Assembly: GCA_023400985.1 (NCBI GenBank) | Contig: JAEXEN010000018.1 | Coordinates: 71,251 to 135,250, forward strand | Length of the DNA stretch: 64,000 nt | From: Bacillota bacterium | Lineage (GTDB): Bacteria; Bacillota; Clostridia; Christensenellales; CAG-138 | Reading direction: 5' to 3' | Shown here: piece by piece, positions 42,675 through 50,799 of the stretch | How the letters are laid out: each line of letters begins with the position of its first letter | Position numbering within the stretch: the stretch's first letter is position 1 | Notes under the pieces: model-generated | Seen by the model: the letters and a program-made list of their open reading frames with translations, nothing else | What the model was told of the DNA's origin: nothing | Database searches by the model: none | Position numbers and translations under genes: made by a program

Positions 42675-43136
42675 GTGAAAGAAATAACGATATATACGGA
42701 CGGGGCATGTTCGGGAAATCCGGGGCCCGGCGGCTGGGGCGCTATACTAAAGTATAACGAGGCGGAAAAGGAACTTTCCGGTTCGGAAGCGCATACCACC
42801 AACAACCGCATGGAGCTTATGGCAGCTATCGAAGCGCTCAGGGCGCTCAAGGAACCGTGCGAAGTAAAGCTCCATACGGACAGCGCGTATTTGGCGCGCG
42901 CGTTTCGCGAACGATGGATCGATCATTGGCAGATGAACGGCTGGAAGACAAGCGGGAAAAAAGACGTGGAAAACCGCGACCTTTGGCAGGAATTGATCGT
43001 GCTCGCAAAAACGCATCGCGTCGAATGGATCAAAGTAAAAGGCCACAGCGACAACACATACAACAACCGCTGTGATGCGCTCGCGAGAGGGGCTATCGCA
43101 CAGCTTCGTCCGGAAGGGGCAGTGCAAACCCGCTAA
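42675..43136 (+). CDS. rnhA: Ribonuclease HI
   Basis: 153 residues from the GTG at 42675, with GGGGG eight bases upstream; the longer open frame would begin upstream of the promoter. Catalytic residues are all present: Asp9 in YTDGACSGNPGPGGWG, Glu47 in NNRMELMAAIEAL, Asp69 in HTDSAYL, His124 in VKGHSDN and Asp134 in NRCDALA. It has the basic-protrusion region HWQMNGWKTSGKK, so it is the E. coli-like type 1 enzyme. It cuts RNA in RNA-DNA hybrids, such as R-loops and replication primers. Confidence 0.95.
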   Translation: MKEITIYTDGACSGNPGPGGWGAILKYNEAEKELSGSEAHTTNNRMELMAAIEALRALKEPCEVKLHTDSAYLARAFRERWIDHWQMNGWKTSGKKDVENRDLWQELIVLAKTHRVEWIKVKGHSDNTYNNRCDALARGAIAQLRPEGAVQTR

Positions 43137-43164
43137 TACCCATTTTACCTCTTGATTTACCTAT

Positions 43165-43198
43165 AACTATTCGTTAAACTTGTCTTTAACGAATAGTT
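43165..43198. repeat. Perfect 14-bp inverted repeat with 6-base spacer upstream of the recombinase gene
   Basis: AACTATTCGTTAAA (43165-43178), spacer CTTGTC, then its exact reverse complement (43185-43198). AT-rich and without a T-run, so it is a poor terminator. The two-arm layout with six bases between is that of Xer/tyrosine-recombinase core sites. It lies 80 bases before the recombinase start. Confidence 0.6.
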
Positions 43199-43277
43199 TA
43201 AATTCTGGAAAGGCAGTCGGTCGACCCGCCGGTTTGCCACTCCCCCGTCGAAAACGCATTTTGAAGGAGGCGTCAGC

Positions 43278-44342
43278 TTGCCCAACGACTATGCCGGCAC
43301 ACAATACAAGGAATATTTGCGTAAGCTCAAGGAAGCGCTTAAGGAGCTTCCTCCGTTTTGCGAGGATTTTTTTCGCGGCATCGAAAACACCACGCTTATT
43401 CGGACGCGCTACGCCTACGCCGTGGATCTCCGCCTGTTTTTTAAATATCTGATCACCGAGCTCGACGAATTCAAAGATTTCACCGCGAAAACATTCACGC
43501 TCGCGGCGCTCGATTCCGTGACCGCGACGCAGATCGAAATGTTTTTAGGACACATCTCCCTTTACACCAACGAAGAAAACGCCGAGGTGTTCAACCATGA
43601 GCGCGCAAAGGCACGAAAGCTGTCGGCGATACGTTCTTTTTATAAATACTTCCTCAAAAAAGAGAAAGTCGAACATAACCCCCCTGCCCTTGTGGACCTT
43701 CCCGTGATACGCGATAAGAATATCATACGTTTGGAGCCGGATGAGGTCGCCAACCTCCTTGACGCCGTGCAAAGCGGCGAAGGCTTGAGCGAAACGCAAA
43801 AAAAATACCATAAGCTCACGCAGTCGCGCGATCTGGCGATTCTCACGCTCTTTTTGGGAACGGGTATCCGCATCAGCGAGCTTGTGGGCATCGATATGGA
43901 CGATATCAACTTCAGCGCCAACGAGTTTTCCATCGTCAGAAAGGGCGGAAAGCAGGATATTTTGGTGTTCGGCGACGAGGCGCGCGCGGCGCTTCTCAAC
44001 TATATGCTCGAGCGCGAAAAGCTCATGGCCGCCGACGGGCACGAAAACGCACTGTTTTTATCGCTTCAAAATAAGCGTCTCACCGTGCGCGCCATCGAAA
44101 ACCTCGTCAAAAAGTATGCCTCCGTGGCCACGCCGCTCAAAAAAATATCGCCTCACAAGCTTCGCAGCACCTACGGGACCTCGCTGTACCGCGAAACGGG
44201 CGATATTTATCTCGTTGCGGATGTGCTCGGGCATCGCGACGTAAACACCACGCGCAGACATTACGCCGCCATCTCCAAGGACCGCAGGCGGCTTGCGGCG
44301 CAGGTCGTGAAGCTTCGGGAGGACGAGCCTCCAAAAACCTAA
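43278..44342 (+). CDS. Tyrosine site-specific recombinase, XerC/XerD-like
   Basis: 354 residues. TTG start with GGAGG eight bases upstream. The N-terminal SAM-like core-binding domain covers about residues 30-145, and the catalytic domain follows. All catalytic residues are found: Arg198 (GTGIRISEL), Lys near 222 (VRKGGKQD), His293 and Arg296 (SPHKLRSTYG), His319 (LGHRDVNTT) and Tyr329 (RRHYA). It is longer than classical XerC/XerD (about 300 residues) and has no phage neighbours. Candidate roles are chromosome-dimer resolution or a dedicated inversion/excision system. A perfect inverted repeat lies just upstream. Its stop overlaps the convergent small acidic gene by four bases. Confidence 0.88.
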   Translation: MPNDYAGTQYKEYLRKLKEALKELPPFCEDFFRGIENTTLIRTRYAYAVDLRLFFKYLITELDEFKDFTAKTFTLAALDSVTATQIEMFLGHISLYTNEENAEVFNHERAKARKLSAIRSFYKYFLKKEKVEHNPPALVDLPVIRDKNIIRLEPDEVANLLDAVQSGEGLSETQKKYHKLTQSRDLAILTLFLGTGIRISELVGIDMDDINFSANEFSIVRKGGKQDILVFGDEARAALLNYMLEREKLMAADGHENALFLSLQNKRLTVRAIENLVKKYASVATPLKKISPHKLRSTYGTSLYRETGDIYLVADVLGHRDVNTTRRHYAAISKDRRRLAAQVVKLREDEPPKT

Positions 44343-44701
44343 TCGCGCTTTTTCCGGCTGCCTTTTAATTTTATTTGCGGCTTATTTTCCTCATCCTCGC
44401 GGAAAGACGCGGCAAGCTTCGCCTCCCATTCCGCCATAAGCTCAGGTGGAATATTTAGTGGATCGAGCTCGTCAAACTCATCTTCATCGCCCCCATCCCC
44501 TTGAAACAACGCCGCAATGGCGGATTCCTGTTCGCGCTCCAATGCGTTTTCCTCCGCATCCTCGGTGCTGAACTCGGCCACGATCACCCGATAACCGTTT
44601 TCATCGGTAAGCTCGCCGGGCTCCTCCAGACATTTACAGCAATTATCGCAAATCTTATTTGGATCGAGATCGCAAATATCGTTTTCCAGACGGTCTTCCA
44701 T
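44339..44701 (-). CDS. Small acidic protein with N-terminal cysteine cluster, divergent from lexA
   Basis: 120 residues, unrecognised. The N-terminus has a CDLDPNKICDNCCKCLE cluster with five cysteines, a likely metal site. The middle is strongly acidic (DGGDEDEFDELDPLNIPPEL) and the C-terminus basic (KLKGSRKKRD). AAAGGAG lies seven bases before the ATG. Transcription starts from a palindrome shared with lexA, and a perfect LexA box lies between that start and the ATG, so damage-dependent control is plausible. Function unknown; a protein-protein adaptor is a guess only. Confidence 0.7.
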   Translation of the reverse strand: MEDRLENDICDLDPNKICDNCCKCLEEPGELTDENGYRVIVAEFSTEDAEENALEREQESAIAALFQGDGGDEDEFDELDPLNIPPELMAEWEAKLAASFREDEENKPQIKLKGSRKKRD

Positions 44702-44725
44702 TTTTTGCTCCTTTACGGCCCAAAA

Positions 44726-44783
44726 CGAACAAGTGTTTGCTGTTTTATGCCGCCCATGGTATAATACTAAAAGTATTATACCA
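44726..44783. promoter_or_regulatory. LexA box and mirror-image divergent promoters
   Basis: CGAACAAGTGTTTG (44726-44739) matches the SOS box CGAACRNRYGTTYG at every position. It overlaps the lexA -35 TTGCTG (44737-44742), which is followed by a 17-base spacer and TGG-TATAAT (-10 at 44760-44765). A perfect palindrome at 44757-44783 (arms TGGTATAATACT, loop AAA) places an identical TGGTATAAT on the minus strand, reading towards the small acidic gene. LexA bound at the box would stop initiation at lexA and block elongation on the other side. Confidence 0.85.
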
Positions 44784-44817
44784 CCGAATGCATGAACGAT
44801 AAAAGGCGGTATCCGAT

Positions 44818-45432
44818 ATGAAAGGTTTAGGAAAAACCCAGCAGGCGGTTTACGACTATATCCGCTCGTTTATTCAGGAGCGTTCCTTCCCGCCCACCGT
44901 GCGCGAAATAGGAGCCGCGGTCGGCTTAAAATCCACATCGAGCGTGCATTCGCATTTGAAAGGGCTTGCCGATAAAGGCTATATCTGCCTCAACCCATCC
45001 AAGCAACGCTCCATCACGCTCACGCAAAATACCTTTTCGCAGGCGCGGCCAATCCCCCTTGTGGGTACGGTCGCGGCCGGGCAGCCCATTTTTGCCGAAG
45101 ATAATATTCAGGAATACCTTCCCCTCCCCGCCTCGCTCCTCCATGGCGCGCAGACGGGTGAGGCGTTTTTGCTTCGCATAAGCGGCGAAAGCATGATCGA
45201 CATCGGCATGTTCGACGGCGATATGATCGTTGTACACAACGGCATTTCTACCAATAACAGCGATATCGTCGTGGCGCGCATCGGTGGGGATACCGCCACC
45301 GTAAAACGCGTGTTTTTTGAAAAGGACAGGATCCGGCTCCAGCCGGAAAACGCAAGCATGTCGCCCATCTACGCCCCCTATGACGACGTGGAGATCGTGG
45401 GCAAGGTGATAGGCCTCATCCGGCAGTACTGA
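44818..45432 (+). CDS. lexA: SOS transcriptional repressor LexA
   Basis: 204 residues. The N-terminal winged helix has TQQAVYDYIRSFIQERSFPPTVREIGAAVGL and SSVHSHLKGLADKGYI. The C-terminal S24 peptidase domain has the self-cleavage bond Ala87-Gly88 in VAAGQP, nucleophile Ser125 in GESMID and general base Lys163 in ATVKRV. RecA-DNA filaments trigger its autocleavage. A perfect SOS box in its own promoter indicates autoregulation. It is followed after ten bases by the LD-carboxypeptidase gene, which may be read with it. Confidence 0.96.
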   Translation: MKGLGKTQQAVYDYIRSFIQERSFPPTVREIGAAVGLKSTSSVHSHLKGLADKGYICLNPSKQRSITLTQNTFSQARPIPLVGTVAAGQPIFAEDNIQEYLPLPASLLHGAQTGEAFLLRISGESMIDIGMFDGDMIVVHNGISTNNSDIVVARIGGDTATVKRVFFEKDRIRLQPENASMSPIYAPYDDVEIVGKVIGLIRQY

Positions 45433-45442
45433 AGGGATAAAT

Positions 45443-46300
45443 ATGCTCCGAAGCGGCGATAAAGTAGGGATCGTTGCCTGCTCGAACGCGCAGATGCGCT
45501 CGGACGAGGCGCAAATTGCGGAACTTGCGGAAACGCTTGCGGAGTTGGGCCTTGCCCCTGTATTCAGCCGCCATATCTACGAAGTACGCCCCGCCTTCAG
45601 CGGGAATGCACGGGAACGCGCGGCCGCCCTTACGGAATTTTATGCCGACAAAAGTATACAAGCTATCTTCGATATTTCCGGCGGCGATCTCGCAAACGAA
45701 CTGCTTGAATTTTTGGATTATAACCTTATAAGAAACGCTCAAAAACCGTTTTGGGGCTATAGCGACCTTACGGCCATCATCAACGCGATCTATACGAAAG
45801 CGGGCGTTCCCTCTTTCCTGTATCAGGTAAAAAACTTGGTTTGGGACGATAAGAAAAATCAGATCGAACGCTTTAAAAACACGGTACTTCACGGGCAGAG
45901 CGACCTGACCGATATTACCTGGAGCTTTCTGCAAGGCACAAAAATGAAAGGCATCGTCATCGGCGGCAACATACGCTGTTTTTTGAAGCTCGCCGGTACG
46001 CCCTACATGCCCGATTTTCAAAATAAAATCTTGTTTTTGGAAAGCCTGAGCGGCAGCGCCGTAAGCATGACCGCGCGCCTCTGCCAGCTTAGGCAGCTTG
46101 GCGCATTTAAGAATATCGCGGGCTTGCTTTTGGGTACCTTCACGAAATTGGAGGCTATAAAAGAAGCGCCGCAAATCGAGGAATTGGTTCTTTCCATCGT
46201 TGACGATCCCTCCTTGCCCATCGCAAAAACGCTGGAGGTCGGCCACGATAACACCTCGAAGTGTTTGGTGATCGGGCAGGAGTATTCCGTGGAAAGATAA
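45443..46300 (+). CDS. LD-carboxypeptidase family protein (peptidase S66)
   Basis: 285 residues. It begins RSGDKVGIVACSN, the S66 opening, then FDISGGDLANELLEFLDY (family R-G-G-Y-G region), FWGYSDLTAIINAIY with the nucleophile Ser in GYSD, and a C-terminal LEVGHDNTSKCLVIG with the catalytic His. A Glu of the triad lies in the NKILFLESLSG segment. Known members cut the L-Lys/Dap-D-Ala bond of muropeptide tetrapeptides in recycling, or hydrolyse microcin C-like compounds. No signal peptide, so cytoplasmic. It lies ten bases after lexA. Confidence 0.85.
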   Translation: MLRSGDKVGIVACSNAQMRSDEAQIAELAETLAELGLAPVFSRHIYEVRPAFSGNARERAAALTEFYADKSIQAIFDISGGDLANELLEFLDYNLIRNAQKPFWGYSDLTAIINAIYTKAGVPSFLYQVKNLVWDDKKNQIERFKNTVLHGQSDLTDITWSFLQGTKMKGIVIGGNIRCFLKLAGTPYMPDFQNKILFLESLSGSAVSMTARLCQLRQLGAFKNIAGLLLGTFTKLEAIKEAPQIEELVLSIVDDPSLPIAKTLEVGHDNTSKCLVIGQEYSVER

Positions 46301-46325
46301 AATTAAAAAACATATAGAACTTTAA

Positions 46326-46345
46326 AAGAGCGCTGCGGCGTTCTT
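46326..46345. terminator. Terminator between converging operons
   Basis: AAGAGCGC/GCGTTCTT stem with one G-T pair and a TGCG loop; TTTT follows on the minus strand. It ends the miaB-to-ynbB operon. Confidence 0.65.
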
Positions 46346-46353
46346 CTATTGCT

Positions 46354-47637
46354 TTATATGCGGATTTCTCCGATCCGTATCAGCGCATCGAGCGCGTACA
46401 TCGCGCCGATCCTGCCGTGTGCATATGTAAGCCCGCCCTGCACATAGGCGGTATAGGGCTCAATAAGCGGCGCGTCGGCGCTCAATTCGATAGAAGCGCC
46501 CTGCACGAACGCGCCAGCGGCCATGATGACCTGACTCGTATACCCGGGCATATCCCATGGTTCCGGCACGGCAAAGCTATCCACGGGCGACGCCTTTTGT
46601 ATGCTTTGGCAAAAAGCGATAAGCGCCTCCTCCGAAGAGAAGCGCAATGCCTGCACGATATCGGAGCGAACAGCGGCGCTTTGGGGCATCGTTTCCATGC
46701 CCGTAAGCTCGAATACCTTCGCAAACAACGCCGCGGTCTTTACGCTTTGCGCGGTCACATGCGGCGCAAGGAAAAGCCCTTGATAAAAAGGCTGATAGCT
46801 CCCCGCATAGGAGCCTACTTCCCTGCCCATGCCGGGTACGGTGAGCCGCTGCGCGATGCGCTCTATAAATTTTGCTTGCCCGGCGATATAGCCGCCCGTG
46901 GGCGCAAGTCCGCCGCCGGGGTTTTTGATAAGCGACCCTATTTCTATATCCGCACCGTAAAATGTCGGCTCATGCGCGCAGGTGAATTCGCCGTAGCAAT
47001 TGTCTACCGCGACGATCGCCTGCGGCGCTTTTTTATGTACGGCACGAAACAACGGTTCCATCTGCTCCGGTAAGATGGCGTTGCGCCACGAATAGCCGCG
47101 CGAGCGCTGTACATATACGACTTTTACGGGTGAATCGAGCGCAGTAAGGACCGCTTCGAGATCGATCTGCCCATCCAATGTCAGTTCGATCTCCTTATAG
47201 CCTACGCCGAGGCGTTTCAGCGACCCAAACTCGTTGCCGCTTAGGCCGATGGCCTTTTCAAGCGTATCGTAGGGCTTACCGGTAACGGAAAGCAGAACGT
47301 CGTTTGGCTCCAATAGGCCGCTTAGCGCGGTAAAAATGGCGTGCGTTCCCGAGGCGAGCTGCGGGCGGACGAGTGCGTCCTCCGCCTCGAGCGCACGGGC
47401 AAACACGCGGTCCAGCGCGTCGCGCCCGTCGTCGCCGTAACCGTAACCCGTGGTGGGCAAAAAATGCCGCAGGGCCACCTTTTCTTCCTGAAAAGCCCTT
47501 AAAACGCGCGCCTGGTTCTCTCCTTCTATCGCATCGATGCGGGAAAAGACCTTTGAAAGCTCGGATTCGGCCCGAAGCGTTATCTTTACGGCGCGTTCAT
47601 CTAATTTCAGCGCGCCAAAATGAGCAGTTTTGTTCAA
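46354..47637 (-). CDS. Methionine gamma-lyase-like PLP enzyme (YnbB family)
   Basis: 427 residues of the family once called aluminium resistance proteins (Met_gamma_lyase, PF06838 by recollection). Marks are FLPTTGYGYGDDGRDALDRVFA, RPQLASGTHAIFTAL, QRSRGYSWRNAI, VAVDNCYGEFT (Asp contacting PLP) and IGSLIKNPGGGLAPTGGYIAG, with the PLP-binding Lys in LIKNPGG. The exact substrate is unknown. In Bacillus the homologue ynbB lies near hfq and miaA, and it is the last gene after hfq here too. Start ATG is three bases beyond the hfq stop. Confidence 0.88.
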   Translation of the reverse strand: MNKTAHFGALKLDERAVKITLRAESELSKVFSRIDAIEGENQARVLRAFQEEKVALRHFLPTTGYGYGDDGRDALDRVFARALEAEDALVRPQLASGTHAIFTALSGLLEPNDVLLSVTGKPYDTLEKAIGLSGNEFGSLKRLGVGYKEIELTLDGQIDLEAVLTALDSPVKVVYVQRSRGYSWRNAILPEQMEPLFRAVHKKAPQAIVAVDNCYGEFTCAHEPTFYGADIEIGSLIKNPGGGLAPTGGYIAGQAKFIERIAQRLTVPGMGREVGSYAGSYQPFYQGLFLAPHVTAQSVKTAALFAKVFELTGMETMPQSAAVRSDIVQALRFSSEEALIAFCQSIQKASPVDSFAVPEPWDMPGYTSQVIMAAGAFVQGASIELSADAPLIEPYTAYVQGGLTYAHGRIGAMYALDALIRIGEIRI

Positions 47638-47640
47638 GGT

Positions 47641-47892
47641 TCAGTTTTCCTCGCTTTCCGCGTTCTTTTGAAAATCAAGCTGTAAAGGCGTTTCCGGCGT
47701 TATGGTTGAAACGGCGTGCTTGTAGATCATCATCTGCTTTCCGTCCGTTTCTGCGAGCAGCACGAAATTATCAAACGCCCGTATAAGCGCGTTTTTGATC
47801 TGAAAGCCGTTCGTCACATGGATGGAAACGGGGATTTTTTCCTTTTTAACCGTGTTGAGCAAGGTATCCTGCACATTGATGGGCTTATTCAT
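47641..47892 (-). CDS. hfq: RNA-binding protein Hfq
   Basis: 83 residues. The Sm1 motif reads NVQDTLLNTVKKEKIPVSIHVTNGFQIKNALIRAFDNFVLL and Sm2 reads MMIYKHAVSTITP, which contains the YKHA signature of the uridine-binding proximal face. A short C-terminal tail (PLQLDFQKNAESEEN) is typical for Firmicutes. It assembles into a hexameric ring that binds small RNAs and mRNAs. It overlaps miaA by four bases, as in many bacteria where miaA and hfq are linked. Confidence 0.95.
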   Translation of the reverse strand: MNKPINVQDTLLNTVKKEKIPVSIHVTNGFQIKNALIRAFDNFVLLAETDGKQMMIYKHAVSTITPETPLQLDFQKNAESEEN

Positions 47893-48839
47893 ACCGTTTC
47901 CCCTTCCAGCGAGCCGATCGCGTCGTCTGTGAGCGCGTCGAGGCTTTTATACTGTGTAACATCGAACCAGCGAATGCGTTTATCCCGCTTGAACCATGTG
48001 ATCTGCCGCTTGGCAAAATGCCGCGTTTCGAGCTTTACGGACGCGACCGCCTGCTCGAGGCTGGTTACACCGTTTAAATGCTCGTAAAGCTGCTTATACC
48101 CTAAGCCTTGCATGGCAGGCATATCCGCGGTGACGCCGAGTTCCTTCAAACGCCGCACCTCGCCGAGAAGACCTTTTTGCATCATCTCGTCCACGCGCCG
48201 CTCGATGCGTTCATACAAAAGCTCGCGCGGCATGGCGAGGCCGATCATACGGACGTCGTAAGGTATCTCCGTACTCCGCTTGTTTTCAAAATCACCGCCG
48301 TATTCGTCGATGGTCTTCCCCGTAAGGCGCGCCACCTCTATAGCGCGCGCGACGCGCTTGACGTCGTTTTTGTGCAGGCGCGCGGCGCTTTTCGGATCGA
48401 GTTCCTCTAAAAGCGCATGCAGCGAACCCGGTGTCTGTTTTTCCATTACCAGCAATTCCTCGCGAAGCGCGGGGTCGGACTTAGCGCCCGTAAAATTGAG
48501 CGGGAACGTAAGCGCATTCACATAAAGCCCCGTACCGCCCACGACGAGCGGGAATTTTTTGCGTGAGGCGATGTCTTCGATCGTTTCTTTCGCAAGCGTT
48601 TGAAAGCGCGATACGCTCGCGTTCTGCTCGGTCGGCTCGTATACGTCGATAAGATGGTGCTTTATCCCCTGCCGCTCTTCATGCGTCGGCTTTGCGGAAC
48701 CTATATCAAAGCCTCTATAAAGCTGTATGGAATCCGCGGAGACGATTTCCGCGTCCATGCGTTTGGCGATTTTTATGGAAAGCGCCGTCTTTCCCGAAGC
48801 CGTGGGACCGACGAGCACGCCGAGCTTTGTTTTGTCCAT
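47889..48839 (-). CDS. miaA: tRNA dimethylallyltransferase
   Basis: 316 residues. P-loop GPTASGKTALSI at the N-terminus, then DSIQLYRGFDIGSAKP, HHLIDVYEP, VGGTGLYVNAL (substrate channel) and the C-terminal RQITWFKRDKRIRWFD. It adds dimethylallyl to A37 of tRNAs reading UNN codons; MiaB, encoded at the head of the same operon, then adds the methylthio group. Twelve bases separate it from mutL upstream. Confidence 0.96.
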   Translation of the reverse strand: MDKTKLGVLVGPTASGKTALSIKIAKRMDAEIVSADSIQLYRGFDIGSAKPTHEERQGIKHHLIDVYEPTEQNASVSRFQTLAKETIEDIASRKKFPLVVGGTGLYVNALTFPLNFTGAKSDPALREELLVMEKQTPGSLHALLEELDPKSAARLHKNDVKRVARAIEVARLTGKTIDEYGGDFENKRSTEIPYDVRMIGLAMPRELLYERIERRVDEMMQKGLLGEVRRLKELGVTADMPAMQGLGYKQLYEHLNGVTSLEQAVASVKLETRHFAKRQITWFKRDKRIRWFDVTQYKSLDALTDDAIGSLEGETV

Positions 48840-48850
48840 CTTAGCTTACC

Positions 48851-50797
48851 TTAAACCACGCGCTTGAAGAGTTTTTCAAATTCGAGCCGCGTCATCTTCA
48901 CCATCACGGGCCTGCCATGCGGGCATGTCATGGGGATGCCTTCTTTTTGGTAGGTTGTAAGAAGCGCTTCAATCTCCGGGGTCGTAACGGGATCACCCGC
49001 CTTGATGGCATGCTTGCACGCGCTTTGTATGAGCATGGCGCGCTTTACCTCTACGGCGGTCACGCGGTTTTTCTTGTCGAGGATACTCAATGCCTCGTGC
49101 AGAAATTCTGCCGTCTGCGGCTGCCCCACCACATGCGGCACGGCGCGCACGTTCATGGTGAGAGGTCCGAATTCCTCCATTTCAAAGCCGAGCGCCTCAA
49201 ACTGCTCGATGTTGCTTACAAGCGTATCAAATTCAAGCGGCGAAAGCCGTATCACCATAGGGATCAAAAGCATCTGCGAATCGGGCCTCAGCCCTTTGCG
49301 CGTCATCTGCTCATAAAGCCTGCGCTCGTGCATGGCGTGCTGATCGATGAAAAAAATATCTTCGTTTTGCTGCACCACCCAGAAGCTATCAAACAAAACG
49401 CCCACGATCTTATAGGGCGCGGCGCCCATATCAAGCTGGAGCGGCTGCTGCGCTGGCATAAATGCGCCGTCCGTTCTTTCGGGCAGGATTTTCGCATATG
49501 CGGGCTCCGCTCGCAAAAACGAAAAATCCGCCTGCGACTCCCGCACCGTTCCGGAAGGCCCCTTTGCGGGATACGGGAAAGCCTCCCAAGCCGGCGCGTT
49601 CGTTTTATTTTCATAGGAATAGGACGGTGCATCGATCGATGCCGCTTCGGTTTTTTCCGTATACTGCACGGCGCTTACACGGTTTTCGCTATAAGCCGCC
49701 GTCTCTCCTTCCCCGCTTCTTTCCGAGAGATTTTCGGCCGTTCGGCCGAATTTTGTGGTTTCGGCATAGGCATTCTCCGTTTCGCTCTCATGCCCTCGAT
49801 CAGGCGCGTCGAGCTTCGCCAGCGCCATACGGGAAGCGTTATAGAAAGCGCGTATTACGCGGTCGTCGTCCTTAAAGCGCACCTCGAGCTTGTTGGGGTG
49901 GACGTTCACATCCACTTCGCGGCTTGAGATACGCAAGTCGAGCGTTAAAAACGGGAATTTGCCCACCATCAGACGCGTATCGAATGCACGCTGAACGGCG
50001 AACGAAATTTTGGGCGAACGTATATAGCGCCCATTTACGAAGAACGATTGATAATTACGCGTGGGCCGCGCGATTTGCTCCGTGCCGAGATAACCCGTGA
50101 TCTTCATGTATGCGTCGTCATAATGCACCTCGCGCAAATGCGGCAAAACGTCTGCACCGTATACGCAGTAGATGGCGTTATAAAGGCTTCCGTCGCCCAT
50201 GCTATGATAAACGGTCCTTGCATTGCTGATAAGATGGAACGAAACGCCCGGATGCGAGAGGATCATGCGCGAAACATAGTCGCTCACGGCGCTTGCCTCC
50301 GAGCGAGCATGCTTCAGGAATTTGAGCCGCGCCGGAACGTTGTAGAAAAGATCCGAGACCTCCACGGTCGTTCCCTCAGGGCAGCCGAATTCCTCGACCT
50401 CCTGCATCTGCCCGCCGTCTACGCAAAGAAGCGAACCTGAAATCTCATCTCTGGCGCGCGTTTTCAAAGAGACCTTCGATACCGCCGCGATGGAGGCAAG
50501 CGCCTCGCCGCGAAATCCCAAAGTTTCGATATGCTCTAAATCCTCCGAAACGGTGATCTTGCTCGTGGCATGCGGCAAAAACGCCTTCCCTATGTCGTCC
50601 TTCAATATGCCGCCGCCGTTATCGCTTACGCGGATATAGTCGATGCCGCCCGAGAGTATTTCAACGGTGATGGCAGTCGATCCGGCATCGAGCGCGTTTT
50701 CCACGAGCTCCTTCACCACGGACGCGGGACGTTCCACCACCTCGCCTGCGGCGATGCGGTTAGCGGTTTCCTGGCTTAAGACTTTGATCCGGTTCAT
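48851..50797 (-). CDS. mutL: DNA mismatch repair protein MutL (endonuclease type)
   Basis: 648 residues. The N-terminal GHKL ATPase has ELVENALDAGST, DNGGGI, HATSKI and TLGFRGEALASIAAVS. A poorly conserved linker (about 330-460) is followed by the dimerisation/endonuclease domain. This contains DQHAMHERRLYE, an exact D-Q-H-A-x2-E-x4-E metal-binding motif, so this MutL should nick DNA itself, as expected for bacteria lacking MutH. The C-terminal CPHGRP motif is also present. It lies two bases from mutS. Confidence 0.96.
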   Translation of the reverse strand: MNRIKVLSQETANRIAAGEVVERPASVVKELVENALDAGSTAITVEILSGGIDYIRVSDNGGGILKDDIGKAFLPHATSKITVSEDLEHIETLGFRGEALASIAAVSKVSLKTRARDEISGSLLCVDGGQMQEVEEFGCPEGTTVEVSDLFYNVPARLKFLKHARSEASAVSDYVSRMILSHPGVSFHLISNARTVYHSMGDGSLYNAIYCVYGADVLPHLREVHYDDAYMKITGYLGTEQIARPTRNYQSFFVNGRYIRSPKISFAVQRAFDTRLMVGKFPFLTLDLRISSREVDVNVHPNKLEVRFKDDDRVIRAFYNASRMALAKLDAPDRGHESETENAYAETTKFGRTAENLSERSGEGETAAYSENRVSAVQYTEKTEAASIDAPSYSYENKTNAPAWEAFPYPAKGPSGTVRESQADFSFLRAEPAYAKILPERTDGAFMPAQQPLQLDMGAAPYKIVGVLFDSFWVVQQNEDIFFIDQHAMHERRLYEQMTRKGLRPDSQMLLIPMVIRLSPLEFDTLVSNIEQFEALGFEMEEFGPLTMNVRAVPHVVGQPQTAEFLHEALSILDKKNRVTAVEVKRAMLIQSACKHAIKAGDPVTTPEIEALLTTYQKEGIPMTCPHGRPVMVKMTRLEFEKLFKRVV

Positions 50798-50799
50798 AT

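Noticed and set aside
43165..43198. Classical dif site
   Set aside because: The arms do not match the Firmicutes dif consensus, so only a generic recombinase-site hypothesis is kept.
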